64,000 nt of DNA from positions 11,888,501-11,952,500 of the forward strand of contig OZ059896.1 of assembly GCA_964057225.1 (NCBI GenBank), read 5' to 3'. Under the pieces are notes generated by a model that saw only the letters and a program-made list of their open reading frames with translations, made no database searches and was not told the DNA's origin. Of this stretch, positions 62,965-64,000 are shown piece after piece. This DNA is from Auanema rhodensis. Its lineage: Eukaryota > Nematoda > Chromadorea > Rhabditida > Rhabditidae. Each line of letters starts with the position of its first letter. Positions within the stretch are counted from its first letter, which is position 1. The position numbers were made by a program, and so were the translations under genes.

Positions 62965-64000
62965 TTAAATTTTCTGCATCTATCCATTCATTAAAGTTGT
63001 CGGGATATCCACTCCATTTTACAAATACTTGACGTTTACCGCTTCGAGTACGCTCTTTTTCAAAACTTTTTCTATATAGTACTGGTTGCTTTTATTAGTA
63101 GCCAAGACAAGTTCAGGTTCGTAGAATATTCCCTTTATACGTTCACCATTACAATCTACAAGTTTATACACGGTTGGGTTTCCTGTTACAACCTCATCAA
63201 TTGTGAACAGCTCCATTGTATATCCAGAGTCGTAGCTTTTTTCAAAAGTACGCCTATTTTTGCTTATGCGAACAGTATCACCAATTTTAAAGCGGCTTTT
63301 AACAGCTGGTGCATATTCTTCAATGAATATATTTGCTTTAACATCAATGGGCCGCATTTTAATTGACCGATTATAAGATTTGTTTATTCCTTCAACCAAA
63401 TCATCTAGGATATCAATCCAACGATGATTATTCTTGTAATAGAGATATTTCATCATGCGTGTTTTTAAAGTTCTATTTGCTCGCTCCACCATTGCAGCCT
63501 TTTGTGGTGAACTTGTAGATCCGTGCAGTATGGCAAACTTTTTGAATAGTTTTTCACAATGACTATTATAAAACTCTGTGCCATTATCAGTAATCAACTG
63601 AATTGGTATAAAATTCTTGAATAAGCTTTCAAATGCACTAGCAACCTCTATACCACCTTTAGTTTTCAAAGGCCTAACATATAACATGCGTGTATAAACA
63701 TCAATCATGGTCAACATGTAAGCATAGCCGTTGTTTAATTTTTTATATTTTTGCATATCAACCAAATCTGCTTGCACTGTTAGAAATCGACCACATCCTC
63801 TAGACTTTCTAGTCTGCATATGCATTCTGGTTGGTTTATGCCGTGTAAAAGTTTCAGAATCTTGCAAAAAATCATCAACTTGTACCTTTGAAATGCCATG
63901 TTTTCGTGCTTGCGATAACAAATTCTTGGCTGATGTATATGAAGCTGGGTGTTTTATATCGTAATAAATGCTCGCCAAAATATCATTTCCATAATCTAAT
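62965..64000 (-). pseudogene. Polinton A integrase, nearly intact, runs off the window
   Basis: An open frame from the window edge (about 63978) to 63019 has all three core residues: Asp in VQADLVDMQK, Asp in ITDNGTEFYNS and Glu in MVERANRTLK. Unlike the other copies it reads through the RS-Ile-Lys-MRPID joint without a stop. Near 63050 a one-base change shifts the frame (KVLKKSVLEAV), so the chromodomain coded at 62965-63045 is out of frame. The N-terminal basic region lies beyond 64000. Confidence 0.9.

Overview
This is a eukaryotic window of AT-rich, repeat-dominated DNA with no recognisable host housekeeping gene. It is a nest of mobile elements around a large satellite array. A nematode source is the best guess, for four reasons: BEL/Pao elements carry a phlebovirus-type Gn/Gc-like envelope, a combination known from nematodes; introns are 39-46 bp with TTTTCAG-like acceptors; a 13-nt match to the start of nematode SL1 is present at 30109-30121; and an intact Tc1 element is present. 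None of these is proof.

Layout. 1-17830 is a ~166-bp satellite that flips orientation near 3030-3055 and is interrupted by BEL-1a (7315-13695, minus strand, 5-bp TSD). 17831-19503 and 25137-28680 are Polinton/Maverick debris: two types of inverted terminal repeat (A and B), integrase copies and a small cysteine-rich gene. A Ty3/gypsy element (19504-25136, 4-bp TSD) is inserted in it, and a 4 x 200-bp tandem repeat follows. 28681-30142 is a two-ORF cassette bounded by a tRNA-Gly 3' half on one side and a tRNA-Gly primer-binding site on the other. 30123-42949 is a second, AT-rich BEL/Pao element (BEL-2) with gag and pol in opposite orientations, split by a nearly complete BEL-1b (32831-41144, 5-bp TSD). 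42950-45207 is Polinton A DNA. 45208-60554 is a tandem series of ~4164-bp Polinton B-derived units, one of which carries an intact Tc1 element. 60555-64000 is the left end of a Polinton A element with its TIR, an intact three-exon gene and an integrase.

Three things stand out. (1) Each 4.16-kb unit carries a five-exon gene, not recognisable from single-frame ORFs, with conserved splice sites and a C-terminal exon that continues in phase. Its fourth intron contains monomers of the same satellite that fills the first 17.8 kb, so the element's intron is a plausible source of the array. (2) The small Polinton A gene encodes a 166-aa protein with a cyclin-type destruction box, SP/TP sites and a Cys-rich centre; the box is kept in a diverged paralogue. 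(3) BEL-1 starts gag inside its LTR. The start codon lies in a stretch complementary to the first 21 nt of tRNA-Gly, 37 nt upstream of a tRNA-Gly primer-binding site, which suggests a bipartite primer contact overlapping the gag start.

Most retroelement genes are broken. Intact or nearly intact coding sequences are the Tc1 transposase, the Polinton A Cys-rich gene and the spliced unit genes. All coordinates and differences were read by eye.
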